Source: UMGS755 sp045595795
Lineage (GTDB): Bacteria > Bacillota > Clostridia > UBA1381 > UBA9506
Length of the DNA stretch: 21,738 nucleotides
Assembly: GCA_045595795.1 (NCBI GenBank)
Contig: JAZOBC010000011.1
Location: 1 to 21,738, forward strand
Direction: 5' to 3'
The translations under genes and the position numbers were made by a program. A model generated the notes under the pieces. It saw only the letters and a program-made list of their open reading frames with translations. It was not told where the DNA came from and did not search any database. Below, piece by piece: positions 6,766-15,223 of this stretch. Within the stretch, counting starts at the first letter, position 1. Every line of letters starts with the position of its first letter.

Positions 6766-8493
6766 ATGAAAAAACTGATGTTAGGCAATGAAGCCGTTGC
6801 GCGTGGTGCCTATGAGGCAGGGGTGCAGGTTGCCTCCTCTTATCCGGGCACACCCAGCACAGAAATTACCGAATTCATTGCTAAGTATGACGAAATATAT
6901 TCCGAATGGGCACCCAACGAAAAGGTTGCTGTTGAGGTTGCCTCCGGTGCAGCCATTGCCGGCGGCAGAGCGCTCTCTGCCATGAAGCATGTGGGCCTGA
7001 ATGTGGCGGCTGACCCGCTCTTTACCATGAGCTACATCGGCACAAACGCCGGACTGGTGCTTTGTGTGGCAGATGATCCCGGCATGCACAGTTCTCAAAA
7101 CGAGCAGGATAGCCGTAACTATGCCATTGGTGCCAAAGTGCCCATGCTTGAGCCTGCCGACAGCGGTGAGTGCCGCGACTTTGTGAAAGCGGCCTACGAA
7201 ATCAGTGAGCGGTTCGATACGCCGGTGCTTCTTCGCCTCACCACTCGTGTGGCGCATTCTCAGAGTGAAGTTGAGCTTTTACCACGTGAAGAGGTTTCTG
7301 TCCGTCCTTATCAAAAAGACGTGGCAAAAAATGTTATGGTGCCCGCCAATGCACGTCCCAAGCATGTGGTTGTGGAAAAACGCATGGCAGACCTTGCGGC
7401 ATATAGCAATACTTGCCCCTTGAACACCATAGAAATGAACGACACAAAAATCGGTATTATTTCTGCCGGTATTGCTTATCAGTATGCTCGTGAAGCCATT
7501 CCTAATGCTTCTTTCTTAAAGCTGGGCATGGTTCACCCTCTGCCGGAGGATTTGATTCGCAATTTTGTTTCTAAAGTAGACGTATGCTACGTCATTGAAG
7601 AGTTAGACCCTGTTTTAGAGCGGCAGATTAAAGCCATGGGCCTTGATGTTCACGGTAAGGACTTGCTCCCTGTGATTGGTGAATATTCCGTAGCGCTTCT
7701 GCGTGAAAAGATTTTGGGCGAAAAATCTGAGGTTGTTTTCACTGTTGACGAGACCATTCCCGTTCGTCCTCCGGTGATGTGCCCCGGTTGCTCACACAGA
7801 GGTGTGTTTTATGTGTTGAGCAAATTAAAGGTCACAGTCAGTGGCGACATCGGCTGCTATTCATTAGGCTGTGCCAAGCCCTTAGACAGCATGGATTCCA
7901 TCATTTGCATGGGCGCCAGCGTTTCGGCTCTCCATGGCATGGAAAAGGCACAGGGCAGAGAGTTTGCAAAAAAATCCGTTGCGGTTCTGGGTGACTCTAC
8001 GTTCCTGCATTCCGGCATCACCGGCCTCATCGACATTGTGTATAACAAAGGCACTTCAACGGTAATTATTTTAGACAACTCCATTACCGGCATGACCGGC
8101 CATCAGCAGAACCCCTCAACCGGCTTCACCATCAAGGGTGAGCCTGCCAGACAGGTTGACCTTGAAAAGCTTTGCCACGCAGTGGGTGTTGATTTGGTAA
8201 CGGTTGCCGACCCCTTTGATGTAGAGCATTTTGAGGCTGTTGTTCGTGAGCATTTGGCTGCCGAAGAACCCTCTGTCATCATTGCACAGCGCCCCTGCGC
8301 ACTGCTGAAAAAAGCAGGCTACACCGGGTGCTATGAAATTACGGATGCTTGCAAAAATTGCAAAATGTGTATGAAACTGGGATGCCCTGCTATTTCCATG
8401 ACGGCATCGGGCCCCGTGATTGACGAAACCTTGTGCAATGGTTGCGGACTGTGTGTGAACGTTTGCAAATTTGGTGCGATTGTTAAAAAATAA
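6766..8493 (+). CDS. iorA: Indolepyruvate:ferredoxin oxidoreductase, alpha subunit
   Basis: This 575-residue subunit of an oxygen-sensitive, thiamine-diphosphate and iron-sulfur enzyme oxidatively decarboxylates aryl-pyruvates from aromatic amino acids to acyl-CoA, reducing ferredoxin. The order is: pyruvate-oxidoreductase-like N-terminal domain (SSYPGTPSTEI, DDPGMHSSQNEQDSR), a central domain, then the thiamine-binding region (CPGCSHRG, GDIGCYSLGC, GDSTFLHSG near 408, LDNSITGMTG). A C-terminal 2x[4Fe-4S] ferredoxin domain (about 528-575) has CKNCKMCMKLGCP and CNGCGLCVNVCKFG. The length is slightly short for the family but complete. It is first in a four-gene operon with iorB 36 bases downstream. 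The start is supported by AGAAAGGT upstream. Confidence 0.96.
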   Translation: MKKLMLGNEAVARGAYEAGVQVASSYPGTPSTEITEFIAKYDEIYSEWAPNEKVAVEVASGAAIAGGRALSAMKHVGLNVAADPLFTMSYIGTNAGLVLCVADDPGMHSSQNEQDSRNYAIGAKVPMLEPADSGECRDFVKAAYEISERFDTPVLLRLTTRVAHSQSEVELLPREEVSVRPYQKDVAKNVMVPANARPKHVVVEKRMADLAAYSNTCPLNTIEMNDTKIGIISAGIAYQYAREAIPNASFLKLGMVHPLPEDLIRNFVSKVDVCYVIEELDPVLERQIKAMGLDVHGKDLLPVIGEYSVALLREKILGEKSEVVFTVDETIPVRPPVMCPGCSHRGVFYVLSKLKVTVSGDIGCYSLGCAKPLDSMDSIICMGASVSALHGMEKAQGREFAKKSVAVLGDSTFLHSGITGLIDIVYNKGTSTVIILDNSITGMTGHQQNPSTGFTIKGEPARQVDLEKLCHAVGVDLVTVADPFDVEHFEAVVREHLAAEEPSVIIAQRPCALLKKAGYTGCYEITDACKNCKMCMKLGCPAISMTASGPVIDETLCNGCGLCVNVCKFGAIVKK

Positions 8494-8529
8494 GGCGAGG
8501 TCTGCCAAGGCGGACAGATGGAGGATAAA

Positions 8530-9099
8530 ATGAATATTATGATTGTTGGCGTAGGCGGTCAGGGAACCCTGCTTGCCAGCCGAATTTTAGGTGCTGCCGC
8601 ACTGCGTGCCGGTCAGCAGGTTAAGCTTTCTGAGGTTCACGGCATGAGTCAGCGCGGTGGTAGCGTTGTGACCTATGTAAAATACGGCGAGCGTGTGGAT
8701 TCCCCCGTCATTGAGCCGGGCGAAGCCGATATGATTATTGCTTTTGAAGAGCTGGAAGCATATCGTAGTCTGCCCTATTTGAAAAAAGACGGTGTTCTCA
8801 TTGTGAACACGCAAAAAACCAACCCCATGCCGGTGATTACCGGTGCTATGGAATATCCTGCCAACATTTTGGATACCATGGTAGAAAAAGGCGTCAAGGT
8901 TGTGAGCTGTAACGCGTTAGAGCTTGCTAAAGAGGCAGGCAACATTAAGGCTGTGAACGTGGCACTGATTGGCGTGATGGCAAAAGAGTCTCCCCTTTCA
9001 AAAGAAATTTGGGATGCAGCCCTGGTAGACGCTGTGCCCCCGAAATTCTTAGAGGTTAACCAAAAAGCATTTATGTTAGGATATGAATACGAAGCATAG
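8530..9099 (+). CDS. iorB: Indolepyruvate oxidoreductase, beta subunit
   Basis: A 189-residue gamma-type subunit of the 2-oxoacid:acceptor oxidoreductase family. It begins NIMIVGVGGQGTLLASRILG, the family's nucleotide-fold-like signature, with SEVHGMSQRGGSVVTYVKYG and the MIIAFEELEA segment as in IorB proteins. It partners IorA in the cytoplasm. I chose the ATG at 8530, behind GGAGG at 8520-8524; an ATG at 8518 would add four residues but has a poorer site. Its position between iorA and the ACT protein supports the call. Confidence 0.94.
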   Translation: MNIMIVGVGGQGTLLASRILGAAALRAGQQVKLSEVHGMSQRGGSVVTYVKYGERVDSPVIEPGEADMIIAFEELEAYRSLPYLKKDGVLIVNTQKTNPMPVITGAMEYPANILDTMVEKGVKVVSCNALELAKEAGNIKAVNVALIGVMAKESPLSKEIWDAALVDAVPPKFLEVNQKAFMLGYEYEA

Positions 9100-9113
9100 A
9101 AAGGATGGGAATT

Positions 9114-9548
9114 ATGGAAAAAGTAAGACAAATTTCTGTTTTTGTAGAAAATGCAAGCGGTAAGCTGTCAAACATCACAACAGTGTTGGCAGAAAGCGGC
9201 ATTAACATTCGGGCTCTTTCCATTGCTGACACCACTGATTTTGGTATTTTACGCCTGATTGTGCAAGACCCCGAAAAGGCAGTACAGGTGCTCAAAGCTC
9301 ATGATATCATGGTGAAATCCACAAACGTCATTGTGGTTGAGGTGAATGACGAGCCGGCGGGTCTTAACAAGGTGCTGTGTCTGCTAAGGGATGCCGGTGT
9401 GGCACTGGAATATCTCTATGCCTTTGTGACTAAGCGTGAAAACGCTGCCTATGTGGTTATGAAAACAGATGATGACAGTGCGGCTGCCACAGCTTTTGAA
9501 AAAGCCGGTGTTCGCGTGCTGCCGGAAAAGGAAGTATTTGCGCTGTAA
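9114..9548 (+). CDS. Tandem ACT-domain protein of the ior operon
   Basis: A 144-residue cytoplasmic protein of two ACT domains. The first spans about 1-65 (VRQISVFVENASGKLSNITTVLAESGINIRALSIAD) and the second about 70-140 (GLNKVLCLLRDAGVALEYLYAFV). ACT domains bind amino acids and regulate partners. Proteins of this kind commonly follow iorAB, often with a phenylacetate-CoA ligase gene between or beside them; no such ligase is present here. The start at 9114 is preferred over 9105 because the AAGGA-type ribosome site lies directly against the earlier ATG. Its stop overlaps the next start (TAATG). The ligand is unknown, probably an aromatic or branched-chain amino acid (inference). Confidence 0.88.
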   Translation: MEKVRQISVFVENASGKLSNITTVLAESGINIRALSIADTTDFGILRLIVQDPEKAVQVLKAHDIMVKSTNVIVVEVNDEPAGLNKVLCLLRDAGVALEYLYAFVTKRENAAYVVMKTDDDSAAATAFEKAGVRVLPEKEVFAL

Positions 9549-10810
9549 TGGAAACGATTGTTCAAAAAATTTATGGAATAAAAAGCGAAACGCTTGCTCT
9601 GATGCGGCGAGCAGAACAAGAGCTGGGAGATGTTTTTGCCGGCTTTGAAAAAAAGGCAGAACAGAACCAGGCCAAGGTTTTGGCGGCATTTCACGGCGAG
9701 GGCGTTAGCGAACGACATCTACTCGGCACCACGGGCTATGGCTATGATGATGCCGGACGAGATGCCTTAGAAACCATCTATGCCCAGGTGTTCGAAGCTG
9801 AGGCGGCACTGGTTCGGCAGCAGTTTGTTTCGGGCACTCATGCTTTGGCGGCATGCTTTTTTGGCGTGCTTCGTCCGGGTGACACGTTGGTATTTGCCAC
9901 CGGCACCCCCTACGATACTTTAGAAGAGGTTGTAGGACTGCGTGGTGAGGGAGATATGGGGTCTTTAGCCGACTGGGGCGTGTCTTGTAGGGTTGTACCC
10001 TTGTTAGAGGATGGAACGCCGGATTTTGAGGCCTTACGCGGCGCGATTGATGACAGTGTGAAGATGGTTTCCATTCAACGCTCCAAGGGCTATGCATGGC
10101 GAAAATCCCTATCTGTTACCGACATTGGCAGTGTGATCGAATTTGTCAAAGATATTCGCTCTGACATCGTCTGCATGGTGGATAATTGCTACGGTGAATT
10201 TGTGGAGGACAAAGAGCCAACGGCGGTTGGTGCTGACCTCATGGCGGGCTCGCTGATTAAAAACCCCGGAGGCGGCTTGGCTCCCACGGGGGGTTACATA
10301 GCCGGTCGGGCGGATTTGGTTGAAAAGGTTGCCTGTCGTTTAACGGCGCCGGGCATCGGCGGCGAGGTGGGTGCTACCTTAGATGTGAACCGCCTGTTCT
10401 ATCAGGGTTTGTTCTTAGCACCGCACACGGTGCTGCAGAGCATGAAATCAGCAGCTTTGGCGGCGAAAATGCTTGAACTTGCCGGTTTTGCGACCTGCCC
10501 GAAGAGCGATGAAGCCAGAACAGACATCATTCAGGCAGTGCGGCTCGGTGACAGAGAAAAAGTGTGTGCATTTTGCCAGGGTATTCAAAAAGGGTCGCCC
10601 ATTGACAGTCAGGTGACGCCTATGCCTTGGGATATGCCGGGCTATGAAAGCCCAGTGATTATGGCAGCAGGCACGTTCGTTTCGGGTGCCAGCATCGAGA
10701 TTTCAGCCGATGCGCCGATCCGTGAGCCCTATGCGGTATATCTGCAGGGCGGCCTAACGTATGAAAGTGCTAAGATCGCACTACTTTGTGCCATTGATAA
10801 AATTTTATAA
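9548..10810 (+). CDS. Methionine gamma-lyase family PLP enzyme (YnbB-like)
   Basis: This 420-residue protein matches the 'methionine gamma-lyase family / aluminium resistance protein' group of fold-type I pyridoxal-phosphate enzymes (YnbB of Bacillus). Visible motifs are HLLGTTGYGYDDAGRDALE, QFVSGTHALAACFFGVLRPGD (cofactor phosphate region), MVDNCYGEFVE (the cofactor-contacting Asp), SLIKNPGGGLAPTGGYIAGR with the presumed Schiff-base Lys, and a C-terminal TPMPWDMPGYESPVIMAAGTFV block. The true substrate of the group is poorly settled. Its start overlaps the ACT gene stop by one base (TAATG), so the two are translationally coupled. This places a carbon-sulfur-lyase-like enzyme in an aromatic 2-oxoacid oxidation operon, which is unusual compared with its common genomic settings. 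Confidence 0.88.
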   Translation: METIVQKIYGIKSETLALMRRAEQELGDVFAGFEKKAEQNQAKVLAAFHGEGVSERHLLGTTGYGYDDAGRDALETIYAQVFEAEAALVRQQFVSGTHALAACFFGVLRPGDTLVFATGTPYDTLEEVVGLRGEGDMGSLADWGVSCRVVPLLEDGTPDFEALRGAIDDSVKMVSIQRSKGYAWRKSLSVTDIGSVIEFVKDIRSDIVCMVDNCYGEFVEDKEPTAVGADLMAGSLIKNPGGGLAPTGGYIAGRADLVEKVACRLTAPGIGGEVGATLDVNRLFYQGLFLAPHTVLQSMKSAALAAKMLELAGFATCPKSDEARTDIIQAVRLGDREKVCAFCQGIQKGSPIDSQVTPMPWDMPGYESPVIMAAGTFVSGASIEISADAPIREPYAVYLQGGLTYESAKIALLCAIDKIL

Positions 10811-10827
10811 GAAAAAATATTTTATAA

Positions 10828-10868
10828 AAAAATCCCTGTGCAGTGAACTGAACTGCACAGGGATTTTT
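10828..10868. terminator. Bidirectional terminator between the ior operon and nhaC
   Basis: A perfect 17-bp inverted repeat (10828-10844 with 10852-10868) with a 7-base loop and A5/T5 ends. It serves both converging transcripts. Confidence 0.95.
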
Positions 10869-10877
10869 ATATGTTCT

Positions 10878-12665
10878 TTAAGCTTTCTTTTTTGTAACAG
10901 CCTTCATGACAAACAGTGTTGCAATGGTTAGTGCTATGCCGATGGGAAGCAGAACGTAAACATTCTGAATAAAGGCGGTAAGCACATACATCACAAAGGA
11001 AATCGCTGCAACTGTAATGGCATAAGGCAACTGAGTGGAAACGTGATTTAAGTGATTTGACTGCGCACCGGCAGAGGACATGATGGTGGTATCGGAAATA
11101 GGTGAGCAATGGTCACCGCAAACCGCACCTGCCAGGCAGGCAGACATACCGATAATCATCAGCGTACTACCGGTTTCAAAGATGCTGCTGACAATGGGAA
11201 TTAAGATACCAAAGGTTCCCCAGGATGTGCCGGTGGAGAAGGCCAAAATGCAGGCAACAACAAAGATGATAGCCGGCAGGAAGTTTGCAAGGCCTGCAGC
11301 GGCAGAGTCCATCAGAGTTGCAACAAACACTTTAGCACCCAACGGATCAACCGTGATATTTTTCAGTGCAGTTGCAAAGGTTAGAATCATAATTGCCGGA
11401 ACCATGGCAATAAAGCCCTTGGGAATACATTCCATAGCTTCTTTAAAGGTGATGATTCTTCTTGCAATCAGGTATGCAATGGTCACAACCAGCGCAATCA
11501 GAGCGCCCCAAGGAAGACCCACGGTCGCGTCTGTATCACCAAAAGCAGTAATAAAGTCAGAACCTGCAAAGAAGCCGCCAACATAAATCAAACCAAGAAC
11601 AGAAACAACAACCAGCAGAACAACCGGCAAAACCAGGTCAATGACTCTGCCCTTTGGATTTTCGGCTTCTTTAACAGTGGCTTCTGCTTTTTCACCGGTT
11701 GTATATAAATCGTTGTTATGGATGGCGTTATATTCATGGAGCTTCATGGGACCGTAATCAAACTTCATCACGGCAAGTGCCACAACAAACACCAAGGTCA
11801 ACAGGGAATAGAAGTTATAAGGAATGGCACGAACAAAAAGATCAAAACCGGTATACGAAGTGCCTTTTGCAAACTGTGAAACAGCTGCAGCCCAGGAAGA
11901 TACAGGCGCAATCATGCAAATCGGTGCTGCGGTTGCATCAATGATGTAAGCCAATTTAGCACGAGAAATTTTGTGTCTGTCTGTTACCGGGCGCATAACA
12001 CTGCCAACGGTTAAGCAGTTAAAGTAGTCATCAATGAAAATCAAAATGCCTAAAATGAAGGTGGCAATTATGGCACCAACACGGGATTTGATGTGCGTTT
12101 CAGCCCAACGACCAAACGCAGCAGAACCGCCAGCTTTGTTAATCAAAGCAACGAGAATGCCTAAGATAACCAAGAACAGGAAGATACCGGCCGTATCAGA
12201 AATTGCGGCAATCAAACCGGTGTTTAATAGCGAATCCAGTGCACCAACGGGATTCCAGTTTGCAATAAATAGGCCGCCCAGCAAAATACCGATGAACAAA
12301 GAAGAATATACTTCTTTTGTAATCAGTGCCAGGGCAATGGCGATTAGCGGCGGCAAGAGTGCAGCAAAGGTGGAATAATAGCTGCTTTCGGGAGCAACTT
12401 TACCCGTAGCACCGCAATCTTCGCAGGCAAAGGGATCTGCACCACCAATACCTCCGCAGATTGAACAAGCAATTTTGTTGCCGTTATCGTCTTCGACATG
12501 ACCCGTGCTTTCACAAGTCAAGCAAGGAAATGTCACTGCTTCCCCATCACCACAGCAGGTTGTGCAGTTTACCATTGTATTGGTTTTGATGGTCACAGAA
12601 CAAACAACAACAACCACCAACGCAATGATAATTGCAATCGAATTGATAATGGTTTTCTTTTTCAA
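10878..12665 (-). CDS. NhaC-type Na+/H+ antiporter with N-terminal DnaJ-like cysteine domain
   Basis: A 595-residue membrane protein. Residues about 98-590 form a multi-spanning NhaC-superfamily antiporter core (FIGILLGGLFIANWNP, FIDDYFNCLTVGSVMRPVTD, ACILAFSTGTSWGTFGILIP, GDHCSPISDTTIMSSAGA), all characteristic of this family. Before it, after a first membrane segment (about 6-26, preceded by KKK), residues 34-88 hold four CxxCxxxG units (Cys 34/37, 48/51, 67/70, 81/84), the spacing of the DnaJ zinc-binding region. By the positive-inside rule this domain would face outward. The start is TTG at 12665, set by AAGGAGGG; no suitable ATG is nearby. It has its own promoter and lies just downstream of znuB. 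The exchanged solute could also be an amino acid or malate/lactate, as seen in some NhaC relatives. Confidence 0.9.
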   Translation of the reverse strand: MKKKTIINSIAIIIALVVVVVCSVTIKTNTMVNCTTCCGDGEAVTFPCLTCESTGHVEDDNGNKIACSICGGIGGADPFACEDCGATGKVAPESSYYSTFAALLPPLIAIALALITKEVYSSLFIGILLGGLFIANWNPVGALDSLLNTGLIAAISDTAGIFLFLVILGILVALINKAGGSAAFGRWAETHIKSRVGAIIATFILGILIFIDDYFNCLTVGSVMRPVTDRHKISRAKLAYIIDATAAPICMIAPVSSWAAAVSQFAKGTSYTGFDLFVRAIPYNFYSLLTLVFVVALAVMKFDYGPMKLHEYNAIHNNDLYTTGEKAEATVKEAENPKGRVIDLVLPVVLLVVVSVLGLIYVGGFFAGSDFITAFGDTDATVGLPWGALIALVVTIAYLIARRIITFKEAMECIPKGFIAMVPAIMILTFATALKNITVDPLGAKVFVATLMDSAAAGLANFLPAIIFVVACILAFSTGTSWGTFGILIPIVSSIFETGSTLMIIGMSACLAGAVCGDHCSPISDTTIMSSAGAQSNHLNHVSTQLPYAITVAAISFVMYVLTAFIQNVYVLLPIGIALTIATLFVMKAVTKKKA

Positions 12666-12695
12666 AATAAACCCTCCTTAAAAATGGATATATTA

Positions 12696-12724
12696 ATCGT
12701 ACCATAAATTACAAAAAACGTCAA
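12696..12724 (-). promoter_or_regulatory. Promoter of the NhaC-type gene
   Basis: On the minus strand TTGACG (12719-12724), 17 bases, TACGAT (12696-12701), with an extended -10 TG. It lies about 30 bases before the TTG start. Confidence 0.78.
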
Positions 12725-12748
12725 TCCTAAAATAAAAATGTCAAAAAA

Positions 12749-12783
12749 AAGAAAAAAACGAGATATCAGCAGACATCTCGTTT
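12749..12783 (-). terminator. Terminator after znuB
   Basis: On the minus strand AAACGAGAT (12783-12775), a 10-base loop, ATCTCGTTT (12764-12756), continuing into a run of seven T's. It separates the znu operon from the antiporter gene. Confidence 0.85.
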
Positions 12784-12789
12784 ATGATT

Positions 12790-13602
12790 TTATTTCAGTT
12801 TAGCAAGAACAGAAAACAGAATAAACAAGCAAAGGCTGACCGCAACCACGCTCGCACCTGTGGGGATGGATAACAGAAAGGAAAGCACCATACCAAGCAA
12901 GAAACAAAATACGCCGGTTATAGCCGCACACAGTACCACGGCCCGAAAGCTTTTAAACAGCCGCATGGACGTGAGCGCCGGAAAAATAATCAGGCTCGAC
13001 ATCAGCATAGCACCCATCATACGCATGCCCACCACAACGGTAATGGCAGTCAAAAACGCAAGGAGCATGTTGTAAAGCTTTACGTTTGTGCCCGTTGCGC
13101 GGGCAAAGCCTTCATCAAAGGTGATGGCAAATATGTTGTGATATAAAAACACAAACAACACTAAAACAATGAAAGATAACACCACACTGAGGATGATATC
13201 TCCTCTGCTCATGGCTAAAATACTGCCGAACATATAGTTATGCACATCAGCATTCATACCACCGGAGAGCGAAGTGACAATCACGCCCAACGCCAAAGCA
13301 CTGCTTGAGACCATGGCAATAGCGGCATCGCCCTTAATTTTGCTGCTTTCAGACAGACGCAAAAGACCAAAGGCAGCCAGCACCACCACAGGCACCGAAA
13401 TCGCAAGAGGCGCCACGTTTAATACCATGGCAACAGACAAGGCGCCAAAACCAACATGTGAAAGTCCGTCGCCAATCATGGAATAACGCTTCAAAACCAG
13501 GCATACGCCTAAGAGTGCGGCACAAAGGGAAACCAAAAGTCCCACCACAAGGGCGCGAACCATAAATCCGTAGGAAAACATTTGTATCAAAGCATCAATC
13601 AC
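12790..13602 (-). CDS. znuB: Zinc/manganese ABC transporter permease
   Basis: A 270-residue integral membrane protein of the ZnuB/MntB (ABC-3) family with about eight hydrophobic segments. Typical signatures are the N-terminal FMVRALVVGLLVSLCAALLGV, RYSMIGDGLSHVGFGALSVA, and MMGAMLMSSLIIFPALTSMRL. It forms the membrane channel for metal import with ZnuC and ZnuA. The start is GTG at 13602, with GGGAGG eight bases upstream inside znuC, giving an 8-base overlap. Whether zinc or manganese is carried cannot be told from the permease alone; the His-rich ZnuA partner favours zinc. Confidence 0.93.
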   Translation of the reverse strand: MIDALIQMFSYGFMVRALVVGLLVSLCAALLGVCLVLKRYSMIGDGLSHVGFGALSVAMVLNVAPLAISVPVVVLAAFGLLRLSESSKIKGDAAIAMVSSSALALGVIVTSLSGGMNADVHNYMFGSILAMSRGDIILSVVLSFIVLVLFVFLYHNIFAITFDEGFARATGTNVKLYNMLLAFLTAITVVVGMRMMGAMLMSSLIIFPALTSMRLFKSFRAVVLCAAITGVFCFLLGMVLSFLLSIPTGASVVAVSLCLFILFSVLAKLK

Positions 13603-14305
13603 GCGGCTCGCCTCCCATCAGCTTGTGATAGGCTTCGGTTTTGAGATACTCCTCCGTAGAGCCAAAGAATAACACATGTGTTGCCATGTGAAGAATTTTA
13701 GTTCCGTATAGCACAGCATTTTTAATATCGTGCGACACCATAATCACCGTCACGCCGTGTTCTTGGTTCAGTTTGCGGATGATTTCATAAAGCTCTGCAG
13801 TGGCAGTGGGATCCAATCCAGCAGCAGGCTCATCCAAAAGCAGCAGTTTTTCGGTGGCACACAGAGCGCGCGCTAACAAAACGCGCTGTTGTTGTCCACC
13901 GGAAAGCTCACGGTATGACCGTTTTTCCAAATGACCAATACTGAGCAGAGAGAGCATTTGTCGGGCACGTGTCTGCTCGGCTTTTGAATAAAAGGGACGC
14001 AAGCCCTTGCGGCTGCGACAGCCGGAGAGCGTTACCTCAAAAACAGAAGCCGGAAAGTCTTTTTGAATTTGGGTTTGTTGGGGCAAATAACCAATCTCGT
14101 TGGGGTTTAGTCCTGAGAGCATTACGCGACCGTGGCTGGGAGGGAGTAGCCCTAAAAGCCCCTTCATCAGCGTGCTTTTGCCGGAGCCGTTTTCCCCCAC
14201 AACGCAGAGATAGTCTCCATCTTCCACAGAAAAATCCACATGGCAGACGGCATTAATGTTATCATAGTGCATGCATAAGTCTTCGCAGGAGAGCAAATTA
14301 GACAT
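13595..14305 (-). CDS. znuC: Zinc/manganese ABC transporter ATP-binding protein
   Basis: A 236-residue ATPase: Walker A GENGSGKST at residues 37-45, Q-loop region GYLPQQTQ, ABC signature LSGGQQQR, Walker B LLLLDEPAAGLD, and the switch His in VSHDI. It energises metal uptake through ZnuB. Its ATG overlaps the znuA stop by one base (TGATG), with GGAGGG eight bases upstream in the znuA coding end, a clear sign of coupled translation. Confidence 0.94.
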   Translation of the reverse strand: MSNLLSCEDLCMHYDNINAVCHVDFSVEDGDYLCVVGENGSGKSTLMKGLLGLLPPSHGRVMLSGLNPNEIGYLPQQTQIQKDFPASVFEVTLSGCRSRKGLRPFYSKAEQTRARQMLSLLSIGHLEKRSYRELSGGQQQRVLLARALCATEKLLLLDEPAAGLDPTATAELYEIIRKLNQEHGVTVIMVSHDIKNAVLYGTKILHMATHVLFFGSTEEYLKTEAYHKLMGGEPRD

Positions 14306-15210
14306 CAGTTCAGTCCCTCCTTAAGGTGTTCTAAATTCATTTTCATTAAGGAAAGATAGGTAACGCCTTGCGTTAGTTCTTCCTTTGAAATGTTGTGGCA
14401 AGAGTGAAGCAAAAGGGGTTTTGCCCCGGTTTCTTCACAAATAAGACGAGCGGTTTTCGGGTCGGCTAACTCTTCATAATAAACAACGGGAATTTGCTCA
14501 TTTTTCACCGTGTCAATGATGTGGGCAATATCTGCCGCAGCCGGTTCGGATTCGGAGGAACAGGAGCTATAAGCAGCCTCGTAGGAAAGATCATATTCCT
14601 GCGTGAAATATAAAAAAGCAAACCGTCCGCCAAAAATCAGCTTGTTTCGTTTGCCGCTGTTGGCAGCGTTTCGAAATTCCCCGTCTAAAGCTGTCAACTC
14701 TGCGCGGTATGCCTCGCCGCGGCTTTTATATATGTTGCTGTTTGTCGGGTCAAGCGTGCAAAGGGCATCCTCTATGCTTTGCAACATCTGAATTGCCATG
14801 CGCGGATTCGTAAAGATGTGAGGGTCTACGTCATGGTGATGATCGTGCTCGTGCATCTTAAGAGACAAGCCCTTGGAAAGATCTAAAATTGTGGGACCGT
14901 CGTCTAAGCTTTCAATGAGTGTTTTTGCCCAACCCTCCATGGCGTCACCGGTATAGATAAATAAATCGGCATTTTGCACCGCCATCATGTCAGCAGGGGT
15001 GGGCTCATAGGAATGACTTTCAGAGCCGGGAGGCAGCAAAAGCGTTACTTCTGCCAAATCTTCGGCAAGGTTTTTTGCGAAGTCGTACTGGGGAAACAGA
15101 GTTGCTACAACAGAAAGCGTATGAGGATTGTTTTGTTGTTTGGCCGCTGTGCAGCCGGAAAGAGAGCTCAGTAAAAAAATAAGCGACAAAACCAGACAAA
15201 ATCGTTTCAA
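14305..15210 (-). CDS. znuA: Zinc-binding lipoprotein of the ABC transporter
   Basis: A 301-residue cluster A-I solute-binding lipoprotein. The signal peptide ends in a lipobox, SLSGC, that would anchor it to the membrane. Metal-site features are HSYEP, a charged His-rich stretch HEHDHHHDVDPH (common in zinc-specific members), and the SESEP segment. The usual HxAFxYF motif reads RFAFLYF, with Arg in place of the His ligand; I recall a Firmicutes subgroup with the same change, so this is not unique. I chose the TTG at 15210 because GGAGG (15218-15222) is seven bases upstream; the ATG at 15216 lies only one base from it. It follows the kinase gene by 13 bases. Confidence 0.9.
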   Translation of the reverse strand: MKRFCLVLSLIFLLSSLSGCTAAKQQNNPHTLSVVATLFPQYDFAKNLAEDLAEVTLLLPPGSESHSYEPTPADMMAVQNADLFIYTGDAMEGWAKTLIESLDDGPTILDLSKGLSLKMHEHDHHHDVDPHIFTNPRMAIQMLQSIEDALCTLDPTNSNIYKSRGEAYRAELTALDGEFRNAANSGKRNKLIFGGRFAFLYFTQEYDLSYEAAYSSCSSESEPAAADIAHIIDTVKNEQIPVVYYEELADPKTARLICEETGAKPLLLHSCHNISKEELTQGVTYLSLMKMNLEHLKEGLN

Positions 15211-15223
15211 AATCATTCCTCCA

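Noticed and set aside
14305..15210. ZnuA Arg in place of a His metal ligand as a loss of function
   Set aside because: The same RF(A/P)F version is, to my recollection, characteristic of a Firmicutes subgroup of these binding proteins, and the rest of the site is present.
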